From NCBI RefSeq assembly GCF_052324685.1, contig NC_135212.1:3829705-3893704 (forward strand): a stretch of DNA of 64,000 nt, read 5' to 3'. The position numbers and the translations under genes were made by a program. This stretch comes from Brachyhypopomus gauderio. Lineage: Eukaryota > Chordata > Actinopteri > Gymnotiformes > Hypopomidae. The notes below the pieces were generated by a model. That model did no database searches and was not told where the DNA came from. It was given only the letters and a program-made list of their open reading frames with translations. This document shows, piece by piece, positions 44,935-58,762 of this stretch. Within the stretch, counting starts at the first letter, position 1; every line of letters begins with the position of its first letter.

Positions 44935-45735
44935 TAACCCTCCTATCGTCCTTGGGGTCAATTTGACCCCATTCAATGTTTGTAATTCAAAAAATAGTAG
45001 TTGACTTTTTTTCTTTTACTTCATATTTCATGACATTTCCTAATTTGATGGGGACAAGTGATAAAGCATAAAATTTTCATGATAATTTTTTTTCAATGTG
45101 CTGAACACATATTGCACCCATCGGTGGTCCTCAGGGGTCAATTTGACCCCAAGCTGTTTTAACTTAGATTTGTATGAAACATTCAAGATAAATTCATTCT
45201 AATTGAAAGGTTTGGCCTGATGGTGGCGCTAGATGACAGGTCAACTCATTGATTTTCAAGGGGTTATTTATGTATTCAACAAATAAATAAAGTGCCTGTC
45301 CAGGGCCGGCGCCAGGACATATACAGTGGGGGGGGTCAGAAAATTTCGGGGTGGCAAATGTAAATTGTTGACCCGGGGGGGGCAATGTAAGTTGTTGACC
45401 GTGGGGGGGAGTGGTGGGGAACATAAGTTGTTGACCGAGGGGGGGGGGGGGAGGGGGGGTGGCGAACGTAAGTTGGTGACCGGGGGGGGGGGGGGGGGGA
45501 GTGGGGGAGGGGGCGCCTTGTAGTGATTGTTGTAAAATAAATGGGTCTTATTATTTACATTGAGGGGGCGGGACACATCGCCTGAGGGGGCAACGCCCCC
45601 TTTTGCAAACCCCCCCCAGCCCCCGTGGCGCCGGCCCTGTGCCTGTCCCAAAAATGTGGTCAACAATATTCTGTAAATCATTTTCTGGAGTCAGATATCC
45701 CTGGGGTCAGATTGACCCCAAGGGCGAATCGTGTA
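44935..45735. mobile_element. Possible piggyBac-type MITE (TTAACCCTCCT end)
   Basis: The left end TTAACCCTCCTATCGTCCTT with palindromes GGGGTCAATTTGACCCC at about 44954 and 45136, and a degraded inverted GGGGTCAGATTGACCCC near 45703, recalls fish TTAA-flanked elements. The right terminus is too diverged to confirm. It is interrupted by the hAT MITE at 45301-45639. Confidence 0.45.
45301..45639. mobile_element. hAT-type MITE, G-rich, with 8-bp target duplication
   Basis: The ends CAGGGCCGGCGCCAGGA and GTGGCGCCGGCCCTG are inverted repeats. Perfect 8-bp duplications TGCCTGTC flank the element (45293-45300, 45640-45647). The interior consists of diverged ~45 bp units of the form AAGTTGTTGACC followed by 7-17 G residues, giving long G runs on the plus strand. 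There is no coding capacity. The proline-rich minus-strand frame is a composition effect. Confidence 0.88.
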
Positions 45736-45739
45736 ATTA

Positions 45740-46455
45740 TGTTTGAGGAAAATAGGACAGTGCCCTGACTTACATCCAATTAAAAATATATATGCAATGA
45801 TTGAAGGCTACTGTCCATAATCTCTCCCAACATGAACAGTTATGTGAGGAGTGGGTGAAGATTTCCCAATCTTCTTTCCATCAGAAAACTAAATCAAACT
45901 CAAAGCTCTTTCTTATCACCTTCTTTGGCTTCCTTTGTTACTCAGAATTCTCCTCTACTTCAAAAATATTTGACACCCCTATCTCTCAGACATAATTATA
46001 CTCAACCATAACATTTTCACCATCAAGCACAGCAAAACTGCTCAGCCAGAAAATACCACTCCGTGTTACTTCTTCTGAGTCGGCTCCTCTCTCGGTCCAT
46101 TTAAACCCATGAGACACCAATGCCAGTTCAGAACTGCTCAAAATGCCCAGCCAACTGATTCCCTCTTCATCTCCAAAACAGCTCCATTATGTGACACTGG
46201 TTTAACAACATCTTCACCAAGTGCTGTATCTGAGTGGCTACCAACCTGACCAGTTCTCTGGTCATTATTTCAGGATCAGTGCAGTGTTTTCTGCATCAAG
46301 ACAAGGCATTAATTCCAGGTCATATCATCCAACTCCTTAGACATTGATCCTCTCATGTATACCACAGTTACATCAACCCAGAAAAGCCCACCAGCAGATG
46401 TATTAGACATAACCTGCAGCATAACCTCAGCCTGCCACCAGAGGTTGCAATCACA
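45740..46455. other. Intergenic DNA, no gene recognised
   Basis: Only short open frames (for example 45801-45995). Possibly old decayed repeat material. Confidence 0.3.
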
Positions 46456-46560
46456 GAATAATAATAATAATAATAACAATACATTTTATTTCATGATGGC
46501 GCCTTTCATGGCACTCAAGGACACTTTACAACAGTTAATAAATTAAAATCAGACAAACAG
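46456..46560. repeat. (ATA)n with LINE-like 3' tail
   Basis: An AATAATAATAATAATAATAAC run followed by ACATTTTATTTCATGATGGC and CTCAAGGACACTTTACAA, reminiscent of fish LINE 3' tails in the minus orientation. A short fragment. Confidence 0.45.
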
Positions 46561-47834
46561 ATCTACTCAAATACTTTCAGCCAGATAAAATATAAGACAT
46601 ACAGGGAGAAGTGAAAATGAAGAGTCAGAGTTATGCTAATGTGAATAGGTGGGTTTTAAAGTACTAGTGTTTTCTGTTAACGCTAATTAGAATCATTTTT
46701 TAAGCCTGCTTCCTCCACCACAACCTTGCAAAGTATTGCCATCTCGTTACAAGTGACTACTGAGCGTATTCTTAGTGACTTTCTGATTGTCCTCCTTGTG
46801 TTTAATATCGTTCTGGTTTCTGTCTTTTGCCTCTGCCCAGCCCTCTGTCACTTCTGCCTGGCCTTGAAGGATTGCATTCGCCTGATCCGGCCGTCAGAGG
46901 TGTCAATTCCAGGTTCAGAAAGTAAAAGTCCTCACCAGGATTTTGCTCAAGCTTGCTAGATTTTCAAATTAGTGCTATCCAGGTACAACTAGTGGAATCA
47001 ACACAATCCAGGAAGCCTGGATTCCATACATTGCATGCATAATTTATTTAAAGTTTGTGGACAACAGTATCATGTATTATCTTGTTTAGTTTATAAAGTG
47101 TCCTTTAATTTGGAACTATCTAATAATAAACATAAGTACAGAAAATGTTGTATTTTGTTTATTTATTTATTTGCAATTTACCATAATTCCACAAATGTTC
47201 TACGTCACTATACAGTGATTAACTGCCTTACAGTGGAATCAGTTTATAGTAATATTTTAGAGGATAGGATGGGCTTTGATTTGATAGCAAATGCCCCCCC
47301 CCCCCATGTCAAACTCGCTCCTACACCCTTGCTTCTTCCTTTTTAAATTGATTTGTTATTGTGTCTTTGAATCTCAATAAAAATTATGTCTGCCACTTTG
47401 GGATTTCTGATTAATAATTTTATTTTATCATATAAAATCCATATACAAATGTAATATTGGGTTCTAAATGTATTAGGACCACACCTAGCTTGTAAAAGTA
47501 AAAGTTTTCACATTGGCTCCTGTGATTCAAGAGAATGTCCACCAGAGGTCACCAACCTAAAAGTGCTAGAATGCACCATATCCATACCACCATACCTTCA
47601 CAATAAAAATGCACATTTCCCATTGATCCTGATATTGAGTGGGTTTGTGTTTATTGTTCATTCTGTAGACCTGAACAATTTCGAAGATCGTTCAGCTTTA
47701 CTCACTTTCAGTTTATTCTCATAGTTTCACAAATGTTTGGAATGATCAAAATTTTAAAAATGACTCCATATATTTAGTGAGTGTGAGTTTGAAAAAGACC
47801 ATCAATAGTTTCTGGCACAAGATTGCAAAATATT
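46561..47834. other. Intergenic DNA, no gene recognised
   Basis: AT-rich with a short poly-C tract at 47293-47305. The open frames at 46726-46959 and 47035-47346 have no known domain. Confidence 0.3.
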
Positions 47835-48614
47835 TTACTTGCCATCTGTCTCTCGTTCCAGTCTTCCTCTGTGTTGTCTGGTCTCTTCAGGGTCATCACC
47901 TCTCATCTTCTCCTCATTCTCCTTTTTGAATGTCTTCCTGACTCTTTGCATGTTTTCTTCTCTCCTCCTCCTCTCTTCTTCCTTCATCCTCTGCTGTTTC
48001 TCCTCTCTCTCCCTGGCCAGCTCCAGCACCTCCTCACTCAGCAGCATTGATCCTCCATTAGCAGAAATCATCTTTTGGATCTTGGCTAGAAGGCTGGTCA
48101 CCTGGTCTCTTGCCCTGCTAATTTGCCCATAGAGAGCGTGGTAGCGCCCACCACACTTCTGCACCAGCTCCTGCAGCTCACCGTTCCCCTCCATCTCATC
48201 CCGCACACTGCAAACACGCAACTGCTTGGTGTCCTTCACAGTAAACAACACCAGCGTGTAGTTCCAGGCCTTTGGCCCAAACAGCTCCACATGTTCCTCT
48301 GCTACCCGGCGCTCTCGCTTAGAGAAGGAGAAGGACAGAGGGACAACCAGAAGAAGGCAGTGAACACCAGGGTAGCACAGTCTCATGCTACTGACCATCT
48401 CCTTCCTTAAGGCTGCAGGCGACGCTGAGGCACCACCCAGGTTGAACCACTCCCAGCCCGGGGTGTCCACCACCACCAGGCGCTCTCCTCCCACCAGGCC
48501 CTCTCGGCGGACACTTGTCCTGGTCCTCACCCCAACCTGGTCGAAGGCCACAGTGCCTAGGATGGCATTACCAGCTGCACTCTTTCCTGCTTCCCTCTCC
48601 CCAATCAGGACCAT
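47835..48614 (-). CDS. GIMAP/AIG1-family GTPase exon, copy 2
   Basis: A 259-codon minus-strand frame, nearly identical to the copy at 41758-42549. The P-loop is GEREAGKS, and DTPG and the LLLVVPLSFSFSKRERR box are conserved. Differences noticed: Lys to Arg in the P-loop, ILGS to ILGT, CDGRYHALYGQT to CGGRYHALYGQI, and KMV to KMI. The C-terminus diverges after KEEERRRRE and continues as a longer basic/acidic tail (VRKTFKKENEEKMRGDDPEE). The frame upstream of the first ATG is open to about 48655, where AAATAG|AAGG could be a splice acceptor, so this is probably one large exon of a gene whose first exon is not identified. The duplication copied at least this exon; gene conversion could explain the high identity. 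Confidence 0.78.
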   Translation of the reverse strand: MVLIGEREAGKSAAGNAILGTVAFDQVGVRTRTSVRREGLVGGERLVVVDTPGWEWFNLGGASASPAALRKEMVSSMRLCYPGVHCLLLVVPLSFSFSKRERRVAEEHVELFGPKAWNYTLVLFTVKDTKQLRVCSVRDEMEGNGELQELVQKCGGRYHALYGQISRARDQVTSLLAKIQKMISANGGSMLLSEEVLELAREREEKQQRMKEEERRRREENMQRVRKTFKKENEEKMRGDDPEETRQHRGRLERETDGK

Positions 48615-48660
48615 GTTGAGACTCGAGCCCGGGGATGGAAGTGGGGATCCTTCTATTTGG

Positions 48661-49341
48661 ATGAAGACTCAAGTCAGCGAAGAGAGGTGCAAAGGTTCAT
48701 GGACTACATATAGAATATAGACTACAGTATATTGATAAAATAATAATGACTGATACTGATAAGATAGGCCAATCTGTCTTACATGAGTTACCTGAGCTAC
48801 AGTACTTTGGGAATAGCACCTATTCAAAGATACATTATGAAATAAGTTCCCAAACCATTTTCTTAACTAACAGATTTCTTAACTACAGATTGTCTGGAAA
48901 ATGTTCCTGGCAGACTACAGATCATTTGTCTTTACTAATGAGAATGATGGAGAGAGTGTAGGGGCCCTTAAGTACCTCTAAGCACATTATTTTAAAAGTA
49001 TTTTCAGCATACATTTCATCATCTGTATTTTTGCAGAATTGTTCCAGGAGTCTTCACTCCAACTGACGCCCTTGACTTGAATACCTCCCTTGAATCTCAC
49101 TGAGGTTAATAGCAATAATCTAGCTAATCTAGTTTGCCCAGATTCTCCTATAATATTCAGTGAAAAGCCACTGTCAACCAAGGCGTCATAAAAACAGACA
49201 GAAACAGAAGAATATTATCAGATTCTTTGCACAACCTAAGTAGGTAATAGTAATAACAGTCCTGGCTGAGGATAAGCTTCAGATTCAAATTTGGTTAGAC
49301 AACTTTAAAACATTAAATGATATACTCAGAAATACCTTGGT

Positions 49342-49403
<62 letters not shown>

Positions 49404-50250
49404 GGTATGTTAGCCGCTTTTGTTTTATTACCCGTTTTGTTTATTATGTTGGCCTGGTCAGTTTCTGAAGTCCTCCCCCATTTGTATGTCAGTCAAAAGC
49501 AAAATTAAAATCAAAGAGAAAACATTTGCTCTTATGTCTTATCCCTGTTTCCCTATTTCTCTGTTGCGTGCTGACGTCTGGACTAACCCGTAACAGCGAA
49601 AGCCAAACTAATCACTCACTCAAGAGATAAGACACTCAACTATGAGCAGTACAATATTGTAGATATAAATGTGGATGAGATGTAGGAAAACATTGGCTGT
49701 GGTGTATCTTAAGGTTCAGTATAAATCCCAATAATACTTCATTTATAGTCTGTATCATGACATTGCATGTATGCATATGCTGAATCTAACCTTGACCGGA
49801 CGATCCTCGTGTGTCTTGCATTGCCTTCTTCACTGCTCCAGCTCTGTCTGATGAAATGTTCAGGAGCCTGATCTAGTCCAACGGAAACACCCTCAGTAGT
49901 TTAATTCTTTATAGACTTAAAATGAGTTAAAAGTTAAAAGCCAAGCCTAATGTTAAACCCTATCTGCAGTATGCTCTTTAGGTGACAGAATAAGGAATGA
50001 GTATTGAAGGCAAGCCACAATCTTATCAGTTTTTATTCCTTGATAGCTGATAGTTATTGCTGCAAGTCTCATGAGTCTGTCACAATAAATCAAAGTACAC
50101 ATGAACAGGTTAATCGGACCATAGGAGGGTTGGGTATGATTACTTGCCAATATATAGTAATGTACGGTGGCCAAAAAAAACCCATTGTGCTGCAAAAGCA
50201 AAATGTGCTGCAAATACACAAAGAACATGTATTAATATGACATGATGACA
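48661..50250. repeat. Duplicated block, copy 1 (left part)
   Basis: Begins GACTCAAGTCAGCGAAGAGAG exactly where GIMAP homology ends. It matches 60219-61735 with about 5-10% divergence by eye. It contains a CA microsatellite (49343-49401) and no convincing gene. After the LTR insertion the homology resumes at 53253 and runs to about 54060. Confidence 0.85.
49343..49401. repeat. (CA)n microsatellite
   Basis: About 29 uninterrupted CA units. The duplicate copy near 60909 has far fewer. Confidence 0.97.
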
Positions 50251-50509
50251 TATAACCTATTGTAGCGTCGCGGAGGTTTTGTTATTGTTGTTGTTCCGTG
50301 TGCGGTGGGTATAGTTAAGGAGGAGGCGGAGTATTCACGACTCCCATGATGCTCCGCGAGTCAGGATGTGTTGGTACTCGCCGTCTGTGTGTCTGGTGAG
50401 TGAGAAAGGGGGGTAGGCACGGCGAGAGTGTGTGTGAGCGCTGTGGTGCGTTCTCTGTTCGCTAAAAGAGCAAAACTGCACTGTTGGTTTCTGAATAAAC
50501 TAACTAAAA

Positions 50510-51466
50510 ATGAGCAACCCGCATCCGACCTCCTTCTTGACTTCGCCACATTGGTGTCAGAAGTGGGATAGGCGCATCTCTCCAGCCGGAGAGATCCAAC
50601 GCGCCCTGGACGAAGTCGAGGAAGAGATCAAAACGGAAGAGCTCTGGAGGCAAGGCGGCATCCCCCGGGTGAAGAGGCCTCGCGAACCTGCCGGCGTGGC
50701 CCCCGAGATCCAGCACGACGGTCGGCGCGAAGAAGACGACGCTCCCGGGTTCACGCGCGACAGCGGCGACAACGGCGATGGCAACCGAGTCTGCTCTACT
50801 CCACCCCCAGCACGCCTCCCTCGTTTCAACGGCGATGTGCAGTGGGAGTGTTACGAGGCGCAACTCAACGCGGCGGCACGGCATTACTGATGGCCGGCGG
50901 ATGAGACGGCACTACAGCTGAGCCTCGCCCTGGAGGGCAAAGCACTCCAAGTGCTGATTGATCTCCCGGCGTACCAACACGGCAACCTAGTCACGCTGAA
51001 GACAGCGCTCCACCGGCGATTCAGCCAGATACCACCCACCGAGCAGCAGCGGCTGGCGTTGAGAGCAAGGAAGCGACATCGCGGCGAAAGGTTGAGTGTG
51101 CTGGCAGTCGAGCTACAAACGCTAGCTCGCCAAGCATACCCGCAGTTTTCCGAAGACATGCTACACGAGCTGACGCTCGAGGCATTTATCAATGCCGTTA
51201 CACCCGACCGGCTGCAACAACATTTGCGGTTGACGGCGCCGTTGACACTGGATGAGGCAGTCAGAGAAGCCGAACGCGTCGAGCCGATTCTCTCCATCTC
51301 ACCTCCCCAAGCAGTGTGCCATGCAGCTGAGGTTGAAGAAGACAACGGGCAGAGGACAACGCGAGACGGCAGACTGGTGTGCTGGCGGTGTCGGATGCGT
51401 GGCTACCGAGCACGCGATTGCGTGGAGGTGCTGCCGGCGGGAAACGGCGACGGGGCCAGTCAGTGA
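50510..51466 (+). pseudogene. Gag of Ty3/Gypsy element, internal stop
   Basis: The frame opens at the ATG at 50510 (MSNPHPT), inside the LTR end. It runs to a TGA at 50888-50890 (after AARHY) and resumes in the same frame with WPADETALQLSLALEGKAL and FSQIPPTEQQRLALRARK, ending at 51466. This is a retrotransposon gag domain. The nucleocapsid zinc knuckle is present as CWRCRMRGYRARDC, but the usual histidine of GH is a tyrosine. The stop probably came from a single change of a glycine codon. Gag would form the particle that packages the RNA; this copy should make only a truncated product. Confidence 0.8.
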
Positions 51467-51640
51467 GGGGAGACCGGGTCCCGAAAAAGGCTACCCTCGA
51501 TGTCGAGTTTGTGGCTGGCCGGTTGGGGAAGTGTGACGGCGTGTGGCTCCGATGTGAGGTGGGTGGGCACACACTCTCTGCGCTAATCGATACTGGTTCC
51601 ACTGTGTCCATTATTAGGCCCGGTGGCGAAAGCATTAGTG
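51467..51640 (+). pseudogene. Aspartic protease remnant
   Basis: In the frame 51379-52176 the segment TLDVEFVAGRLGKCDG...LIDTGSTVSIIRPG (51500-51620) has the DTGS active-site loop of a retropepsin. The homology stops right after it, and integrase sequence begins within ~50 bp in another frame, marking the internal deletion of the rest of the protease, reverse transcriptase and RNase H. Confidence 0.75.
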
Positions 51641-52855
51641 TCACAGTGGTCCCTTATAAAAGAGCAGGGCGGCGTCCTCTACCGCCGGTGGGAGAGTCCG
51701 ACACCGGGAACATCAGTGCTACAGCTGGTGGTGCCGAGAGAGCTGCAGCAGGCGGTGTTCGACTCCGTGCACGGCCAAGCTGGCGTAGGGCACTTCGGCG
51801 TCACGAAGACTCTGGGCAAGTTACGGCAGGCGTTCTATTGGCCCGGCTGCCATCGGGACGTGGAGCTACTCGTGCGCTGTTGTCCCGCCTGCGCTGCGAA
51901 GAAGGGGCCGCCGGAATGTTCCCGCGCCCCGTTGCAGTCACTGCGATCTGGTATGCCCATGGAGAGAGTGGGCGTGGACGTGCTGGGGCCGTTTCCCGCT
52001 ACGGAGCGCGGGAACAGATACATTTTGGTGGCGGTCGACTACTTCACAAAGTGGCCCGAGGCGTATGCGGTTCCCGACCAGAGCGCCGTCACCACAGCCC
52101 GCTGCCTGGTCGACCAGTTCTTCAGCCGGTTCGGGGCACCAGAAGAGCTGCACAGCGACCAGGGGCGGAACTTTGAGGCCGACGTCATGCACGAGGTCTG
52201 CCGGCTGCTGGGCATCCAGAAGACACGCACGACTCCCCTTCACCCACAGAGTGACGGCTTAGTGGAGCGTTTCAATCGGACGCTGGCAACGCAGTTGGCG
52301 ATGGCGGTGGAGGCTGATCAGAGCGACTGGGACCTGCAGCTGCCGCTGGTGCTCTGGGCGTGTCGGACGGCGGTGCAGGAGTCCAGTGGGTTTACGCCGG
52401 CACACCTCATGCTCGGGCGGGAGCTCTGGACTCCGGCACAGCTGGTGTTCGGGACGGCACCGGACGAACGACCTGAACACGACGCGCCGGGCTACATCGT
52501 CGAGCTTCAGCGGCGGATGGCAGTCGCTCATCACGCAGCCAGGGAGAACCAGGCTGGGGCCAGCGTCCGGCAGAAGCGGGCATATGACGCACGCGCTAGG
52601 GGGGAGCCACTCGCTGCGGGATCAGTGGCGTGGCTCTTTAACCCCAAGCGCAAGAAGGGGAAGAGCTCGAAGCTCCAGAGCGACTGGGAGGGGCCTTTTC
52701 TGATTGTTCAGCGGCTCAGTGATGTGTACCGGGTCCGCACGGGACGACGCTTTGTGGTGGTCCACAGGGACCGTTTGGCGCCGGCGGCGTCTTTGCCCGA
52801 GGACTTGCGGGGCACGGGTGGGAGATCTCCACGTTCGGGGGGTAGGACTGAGTGA
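51623..52855 (+). CDS. Integrase of Ty3/Gypsy element
   Basis: A 410-codon open frame. An H2C2 zinc-binding domain is visible (HGQAGVGHFG ... CCPACAAKK, residues ~50-95). The catalytic core has VGVDVLGPF (first D, ~117), LHSDQGRNFE (second D, ~178) and DGLVERFNRTL (E, ~214). A C-terminal region with GSVAWLFNPKRKKGKSSKL, WEGPFLI and VVHRDRLAP is typical of Gypsy integrases. The catalytic D,D-E set is complete and no stop is seen. The listed first residue is only where the frame opens; normally it would be part of a larger pol polyprotein, and the upstream deletion leaves it without a clear translation start. Integrases join the DNA copy to the host chromosome. Confidence 0.82.
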   Translation: MAKALVSQWSLIKEQGGVLYRRWESPTPGTSVLQLVVPRELQQAVFDSVHGQAGVGHFGVTKTLGKLRQAFYWPGCHRDVELLVRCCPACAAKKGPPECSRAPLQSLRSGMPMERVGVDVLGPFPATERGNRYILVAVDYFTKWPEAYAVPDQSAVTTARCLVDQFFSRFGAPEELHSDQGRNFEADVMHEVCRLLGIQKTRTTPLHPQSDGLVERFNRTLATQLAMAVEADQSDWDLQLPLVLWACRTAVQESSGFTPAHLMLGRELWTPAQLVFGTAPDERPEHDAPGYIVELQRRMAVAHHAARENQAGASVRQKRAYDARARGEPLAAGSVAWLFNPKRKKGKSSKLQSDWEGPFLIVQRLSDVYRVRTGRRFVVVHRDRLAPAASLPEDLRGTGGRSPRSGGRTE

Positions 52856-53252
52856 GCGGGCCGCGACGGCACAGGGTCAAACCGCGCCGCTTTAATGACT
52901 TTGTTCCATAATTGTGTTCAATGACTGTGGTTTAACCGGGGCGGTTGACGCTCGGGGAGGGGGTAATGTAGCGTTGCGGAGGTTTTGTTATTGTTGTTGT
53001 TCCGTGTGGGGTGGGTATAGTTAAGGAGGAGGCGGAGTATTCACGACTCCCATGATGCTCCGCGAGTCAGGATGTGTTGGTACTCGCCGTCTGTGTGTCT
53101 GGTGAGTGAGAAAGGGGGGTAGGCACGGCGAGAGTGTGTGTGAGCGCTGTGGTGCGTTCTCTGTTCGCTAAAAGAGCAAAACTGCACTGTTGGTTTCTGA
53201 ATAAACTAACTAAAAATGAGCAACCCGCATCCGACCTCCTTCTTGACTTCGC

Positions 53253-54060
53253 TATGCTAAATTTCGGATGCTGCAAATCCAGTCACAACACAACAGAAGT
53301 CATGGCCTGGTGGTTAGGGAACTGGTCTTGTGACCGGAGGGTTGTGGGTTCGATCCCCAGACCTAAGGCCATGACTGAGGTGCCCCTGAGCAAGGCCCTT
53401 AACCCTCAACTGCTCACTTGTATAAAAATTAGATAAAAATGTAAGTCGCTCTGGATAAGGGCGTCTGCCAAATGCCATAAATGTAAATATAAATGTGTTT
53501 CTGAGCTAACTTTTATAAGCAGTGAAAATCAAATGAAAAGGAAGTGATTACCACAATTTTATCACGGGTAAGCTAGCATGATACAGAATGAAAAACAAGC
53601 TTATTTGTGCTCTGCATTACAAGTTTATTTTTTCTATGCTGGACCCTGACTAAAATCCTATTTAACACAACCTATAGTCTCTATTTAAATACCTACATAG
53701 AGCTTTACTAATTCAGTCCTATTCAACCCAATGAGATACTGTATAACACAACTCATAAAAACCTAAAGTGTTTTACCCTTTGTCTCTTATCTGGCTATGT
53801 TTTGTATATTTTGTGGAATCGTTTTGAGATGTATTGGATCATTTTGTTAACCTGTGATAAAAACACGGTAATCACTGACTTTTCACTTGGTAGTCGATCC
53901 ATCCATTATCTTTACCACTTAATCCCATTAGTCGGGGTCATGGGGGAGCTGGAGCCAATCCCAGCATCATCAGGGGAAGGCAGGTACACCATGGGCAGTC
54001 TGCCAGTCCACCACATGGCCAACACACATGCACGCACATCTACAGGCAATTTAGAGTGAC
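53253..54060. repeat. Duplicated block, copy 1 (right part)
   Basis: Matches 61736-62350 apart from the SINE. It contains GTGATTACCACAATTTT, AGCTAGCATGATA and TGGACCCTGACTAAAATCC, and ends in the LINE-derived repeat. Confidence 0.8.
53302..53485 (+). mobile_element. tRNA-derived SINE
   Basis: The left part has an A-box-like TGGTTAGGGAACTGG and a B box GGTTCGATCCC (53347-53357), as in RNA polymerase III promoters. The right part has TGCCCCTGAGCAAGGCCCTT and GTCGCTCTGGATAAGGGCG, a tail common in fish SINEs of the DANA/Mermaid type, ending CCATAAATGTAAAT. It is absent from the paralogous site at about 61780. Not a functional tRNA gene: there is no acceptor stem pairing. A related SINE fragment lies at 12705-12745. 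Confidence 0.8.
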
Positions 54061-54115
54061 CAAACAACCTAACACACGTCTTTGGACTGTGGGAAGAAAC
54101 CGGACTACTCGGGGA
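53898..54115 (+). mobile_element. Fish LINE-derived repeat, diverged copy
   Basis: Same repeat as at 10501-10862 (ATCCATCCATTATCTTTACC to TTTGGACTGTGGGAAGAAAC), cut off at the right arm of the TIR element. Confidence 0.7.
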
Positions 54116-54251
54116 AAACGCTTGTGTTGTGGCCCACTTCTGTTGTGTTGTGACTGGATTTGCAACGTTTCAGAAATGTACAGTACGCGTTGTCATTTTG
54201 ATGTATTTGCTTTGTGTATTTGCAGCGCGATGGGTCTTCTCGGCCACCATA

Positions 54252-54524
54252 GAAATGTCATTTATGTGTTACTTATAAGTAAAAGCATGAACTAAATGAA
54301 ACGGGCATTTACTCTCCCACGACAGGAAGGCAGAAACAGGTCTATATGTTGTTACTGTGTGTTTGTACGCCATGTTACTGTACGGGTTGTAGTCTACTGG
54401 ACGACGTTCTGACGTGGTTACAAAGTCCACTCAAATTGCATTCTCGTCAGTCCTTGGTGTTTGTACATCTCGCCTACGAGAACAGCAGCTGAAAGTTTGA
54501 ATTCGTTTTAGTCGTCCGTAAAAA
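54252..54524 (+). promoter_or_regulatory. 5' flank of the sulfotransferase gene
   Basis: No TATA box at a clear position. The stretch is unique in this window and directly precedes the ATG at 54525, so it probably holds the promoter and 5' UTR. No specific factor site is claimed. Confidence 0.4.
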
Positions 54525-57798
<3,274 letters not shown>

Positions 57799-57858
57799 AA
57801 GCACCTTCATATGAGATCCAAATTAAGTACATTATTATACTGTGGAATTTGTTTTATT

Positions 57859-57864
57859 AATAAA
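57859..57864 (+). terminator. Polyadenylation signal AATAAA of sulfotransferase
   Basis: AATAAA lies about 60 bp after the stop codon, the expected distance for this gene's 3' end. Confidence 0.65.
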
Positions 57865-57869
57865 TCACG

Positions 57870-58511
57870 TTTGGGGTGAAAACATATTTAGGATTTGGAA
57901 TAAAATACTTGCTTGATTTTATGCCTCTATTATTAGTATATACCTCTATTAATTCACTGTTCTATGTTTGCCAATATTTGACAAATGCAGTTTTTGTTTA
58001 TACCTTGAAAAATCAGATTGTGAATTCCTGGGAGTCTCTGGGAGATTTGTCAACCTCAGCTTGCACATGACAGGTCTGAGACCAGGTCTCTGTAATTCTG
58101 GAATGAAACAATTATTGTGAAAAGTGCTATACTAATAAATCTCATTACTAAACTTCCACAATGTTAATATGAAGTTTTATGAATATACTTTAAAGATCCC
58201 AGTAATAGCACAACACTCCCACTGGAGTAATCTTCTAATCTTAACTACTATGATGATATGTCATGTCTGTATTCCTGTGGTACAACTCGTACCTATGCCT
58301 TCATGTATTCATTCACTGGTCCACATCATTCCAGGTATTCATTTGAGAATGCAGAACAACAAATCTGATTTAATTATTTCTTAAATGACAAGGAGGTTAA
58401 ATCCAGTTTACATACGTTCATTCCACTTGTTTAAAAAGTCACCCAAAGCTAGACTGATTAATAAACAAAAGGTTTTTATTTTCATCGTCATCCCCCCCCA
58501 CCCCACCCGTT
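57870..58511. other. Intergenic DNA 3' of the sulfotransferase
   Basis: Short frames only (57876-58070, 58169-58384). GTTTACATACGTTCATTCC near 58408 hints at a transposon end, but no inverted partner was found. Confidence 0.3.
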
Positions 58512-58762
58512 TGTAGTGGTTTGGTCCACCTTGCGTACTATTGTTGTGTTGCCACATCCCCTTGTTAATCTGCCCTGTGTTTAGCCTGTTTCACCTGTTG
58601 CTTGTTGTCCCTCATTAACATAAGTGTATTTAAACCTTCACATGTCGCCTTCTTTGTCATTAGATTGTCACTTCTGTCTTCATGAAATAAATGGTATTCA
58701 TGTATTGAAGATAGCATCTCTTGGCTTCACCTCCCTCACTCACAGTGCACACCTTGTTACAC
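58512..58762 (+). mobile_element. Possible solo LTR
   Basis: TGTAGTGGTTTGG to CCTTGTTACA, TG...CA ends, with TATTTAAACC and a GAAATAAATGG polyadenylation-like site in the right order. No target duplication was seen. Confidence 0.4.

Larger units (their letters stand above)
50261..53252 (+). mobile_element. Ty3/Gypsy-type LTR element lacking reverse transcriptase
   Basis: Two 286 bp LTRs (50261-50546 and 52967-53252) differ at only about two positions (TCGCGG/TTGCGG and GTGCGG/GTGGGG). A primer-binding-like TGGTGTCAGAAGTGGG follows the left LTR and a purine tract GGGGAGGGGGTAA precedes the right one. Inside are gag, a protease remnant and an integrase; reverse transcriptase and RNase H are absent. 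CTAT may be the 4-bp target duplication. It is absent from the paralogous site at about 61735, so it inserted after the block duplication. Confidence 0.88.
50165..54251. mobile_element. TIR transposon with long arms, split by later insertions
   Basis: The left arm starts GGTGGCC at 50166 (50165-50260, resuming 53253-53303 after the LTR element) and is an inverted match to 54136-54250, which ends GGCCACCAT. Shared words include CTGCAAATACACAAAG and GCAAATCCAGTCACAACAC. The arms are about 120-145 bp. The interior holds the retroelement, the SINE and a LINE-derived repeat; no transposase. Copy 2 of the duplicated block keeps only the left arm (from about 61695). Confidence 0.6.

Noticed and set aside
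45268..45681. Proline-rich 137-residue minus-strand protein
   Set aside because: Caused by poly-G runs of a hAT MITE with defined ends.
53302..53375. tRNA gene
   Set aside because: A and B boxes are present, but the acceptor stem does not pair and a SINE tail follows directly.
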